DNA of 5,653 nt from Hyphomicrobium sp. (lineage in GTDB: Bacteria > Pseudomonadota > Alphaproteobacteria > Rhizobiales > Hyphomicrobiaceae). Where the stretch lies: assembly GCA_030598645.1 (NCBI GenBank), contig JAUVPN010000190.1:1-5653 (forward strand), given 5' to 3'. Position numbers and translations under genes: made by a program. Of the stretch, positions 4,301 to 5,653 are shown in pieces. Numbering within the stretch: position 1 is the stretch's first letter; every line of letters starts with the position of its first letter. The notes under the pieces were generated by a model, which did not search any database, was not told the DNA's origin, and saw nothing but the letters and a program-made list of their open reading frames with translations.

Positions 4301-5653
4301 CTACTGTCCAACATGGGGATCCATATTCGGATCAAAGGGCAGTTGATCGAGCTGTTCCACGTACTCCAGCGGGTCGAAGGGCAGCTTCGATGCGTCTATC
4401 TTCGGTTTCGCCAGTGCCTTGATCTCGGGTGACGCGTTCTCAATGCCGGTCCAGGGCACGCCATGCACCTCCTTCACATCTGGGTACTTCTTCTTCCACA
4501 AATCGTGGCGAAGCTTCATGCGATTGAATGGGCTCTTAAGGTGGATGAGGTTGGTTAGCATTGGTGTTTTCTCACGCGGGTCGGCTGGCAGAAAATAGAA
4601 GGCAGCCGGAATACCGCTTGCTTCGCCGACCGGATCTGGGGAAATCCAATGGCGCTTGTAATTGCCCTTGACGGTCGCGCCCAGGCGGGGCCCCGCATAA
4701 ATGAAGACATAGTCGCGCCGGCTGTTGGTATCGCCTTTCAGCAGCAAGGCAGTTTGGTCGATGCCGTCAATAATGCGGTCGGTCGGAATGTACTGGGTTG
4801 CTACCGCCAACCGGGCAAACGTGGTGAAGAGGTCTGTTTCGTGGATGATGTCTCCAACAAGCTGACCCGGCGCGATGACACCTGGCCACCAGGCAAAGGC
4901 TGGCACACGCACGCCGCCTTCTAGGAAGTCGCCCTTTCCACCCCGAAAGATGGTTTCAGCCATGCCAACGCCTGGCGGCGGGTTGTGGGACATGGGGCCA
5001 TTGTCGGCCATGGCAACAATCAGCGTGTTGTCTGCTATTTCGAGTTCTTCAAGCTTGGCGATCAGCCGGGCTATGAAAGGGTCGATGTTGCATTGGAGCC
5101 CGTCCTGGAGGAGGCTGCGCGCCACAGCACACTTATTCGGATTGGGAAGGAAACTTGCCAGGTTCGGCCAATTGGCAACGTAAAAGGGTTTGCCGGCCTT
5201 GGCGTTGCGCTCAATGAACTCCAGTGTGCGCCGCTGGGCTTCGGGATCAATCTTCACGTAAGTATCGTGAGAATTATCGACCCACTGGCGGGTCTTCTCG
5301 CCTTTCTTGCCTTCGGCAATCATCACCCAGCCCTTGGTTACAAAACTGTCGTCGAGCTTGTAAGGGTCTGGCGGTAGTATGTCTTCATGCAGGCCGATGG
5401 ACGCGTTGGCTCCTTCAGCAAGCTTGGTGTTGAGGGAAAGGATTTGGTTGTAGCCCGTGAAGAAGGCTTCATCGAAACCCTGGTTATGCGGGTAGCTCTC
5501 CTCGATGTCTCCAAGATGCCACTTGCCGTAAAACGCAGTTGCGTAGCCAGCCTTGGAAAGCACCTCGGCCATGGTCACCTCTTCGCCGCGCATGCCGTGG
5601 CTCTCAAGGAGCATGCCGATATTGTACATGCCGCTGCGGATCGCGAGCCGCCC
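4301..5653 (-). CDS. Arylsulfatase-type sulfatase, N-terminus beyond the window
   Basis: The frame is open to the right edge and ends at TAG (4303-4301). The first 8 visible codons (GRLAIRSG) precede Met at 5629-5627, which is internal: GRxxxRxGM is the stretch just after the CxPSR formylglycine motif in sulfatases, so the catalytic Cys should lie about ten residues outside the window. Family features seen, numbered from that Met: GKWHLG at 35-40 (active-site Lys36 and His38), IDPFIARLIAKLEELEIADN (182-201), MADNG at 207-211 with metal-binding Asp209/Asn210, and GGKGDFLEGGVRVPAF (230-245), where Lys232 matches the conserved sulfate-contacting lysine. Sulfatases hydrolyse sulfate esters using Ca2+ and a formylglycine made by a separate maturation enzyme, and many bacterial ones are exported; any signal peptide is out of view. 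The usual His of the PFxxxxxxxxPH region is missing: residues 148-164 read PFYVANWPNLASFLPNP. The frame is intact. The substrate is unknown. It may sit in a lipid or aryl sulfate scavenging context. Confidence 0.93.
   Translation of the reverse strand, partial: GRLAIRSGMYNIGMLLESHGMRGEEVTMAEVLSKAGYATAFYGKWHLGDIEESYPHNQGFDEAFFTGYNQILSLNTKLAEGANASIGLHEDILPPDPYKLDDSFVTKGWVMIAEGKKGEKTRQWVDNSHDTYVKIDPEAQRRTLEFIERNAKAGKPFYVANWPNLASFLPNPNKCAVARSLLQDGLQCNIDPFIARLIAKLEELEIADNTLIVAMADNGPMSHNPPPGVGMAETIFRGGKGDFLEGGVRVPAFAWWPGVIAPGQLVGDIIHETDLFTTFARLAVATQYIPTDRIIDGIDQTALLLKGDTNSRRDYVFIYAGPRLGATVKGNYKRHWISPDPVGEASGIPAAFYFLPADPREKTPMLTNLIHLKSPFNRMKLRHDLWKKKYPDVKEVHGVPWTGIENASPEIKALAKPKIDASKLPFDPLEYVEQLDQLPFDPNMDPHVGQ

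Noticed and set aside
4189..4422. Small plus-strand gene between the P450 and the sulfatase
   Set aside because: It runs through both hairpins and over the 3' end of the sulfatase, has no ribosome site, and its composition is not protein-like.
1..5653. Mobile element, CRISPR array, tRNA or toxin-antitoxin pair
   Set aside because: No transposase, integrase, long terminal inverted repeats, regularly spaced repeats, tRNA-like cloverleaf or small paired genes were seen on either strand.

Overview
The window looks like chromosomal DNA from a proteobacterium. Moderately high GC, GC-rich third codon positions and the accessory gene mix (soluble P450, DUF899 protein, arylsulfatase, SDR) suggest an alphaproteobacterium of the Hyphomicrobiales/Bradyrhizobium type. 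That placement is inference from general character; there is no rRNA or marker gene.

Layout. The left edge (1-514) is coding on the minus strand. A short reading frame ends at 39 and overlaps the ATG of a second gene by ATGA; that gene runs off the window. The first of the two appears to be interrupted by a one-base frameshift in a G4 run (336-339) and was not recognised. A gap with nested inverted repeats (515-638) separates it from three plus-strand genes: an extended SDR / NAD-dependent epimerase-like protein (639-1685), a DUF899 thioredoxin-like protein (1995-2699) and a soluble class I-type cytochrome P450 (2949-4166). Converging on the P450 from the right is a formylglycine-type arylsulfatase (4301-5653, minus). 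Its N-terminus, with the catalytic Cys, lies beyond the window.

The plus-strand genes are separated by gaps of 309 and 249 bp, so they are probably separate transcription units rather than one operon. Two near-identical hairpins (8-bp arms, 7-nt loop, arm core CCGCTT/AAGCGGAC) sit just after the DUF899 and P450 stop codons. They are the most distinctive non-coding signal: either a dispersed intergenic repeat or repeat-derived terminators.

How the genes cooperate is uncertain. An SDR, a P450 and a sulfatase could all act on lipophilic or sulfated small molecules, but no ferredoxin, reductase, transporter or regulator is visible to tie them into a pathway. I see no CRISPR array, tRNA, rRNA, transposase or clear mobile element, and no convincing new multi-gene system. 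The items worth a second look are the repeated hairpin, two apparent homopolymer frameshifts, the SDR lacking its catalytic lysine, and a sulfatase lacking one usual active-site histidine.
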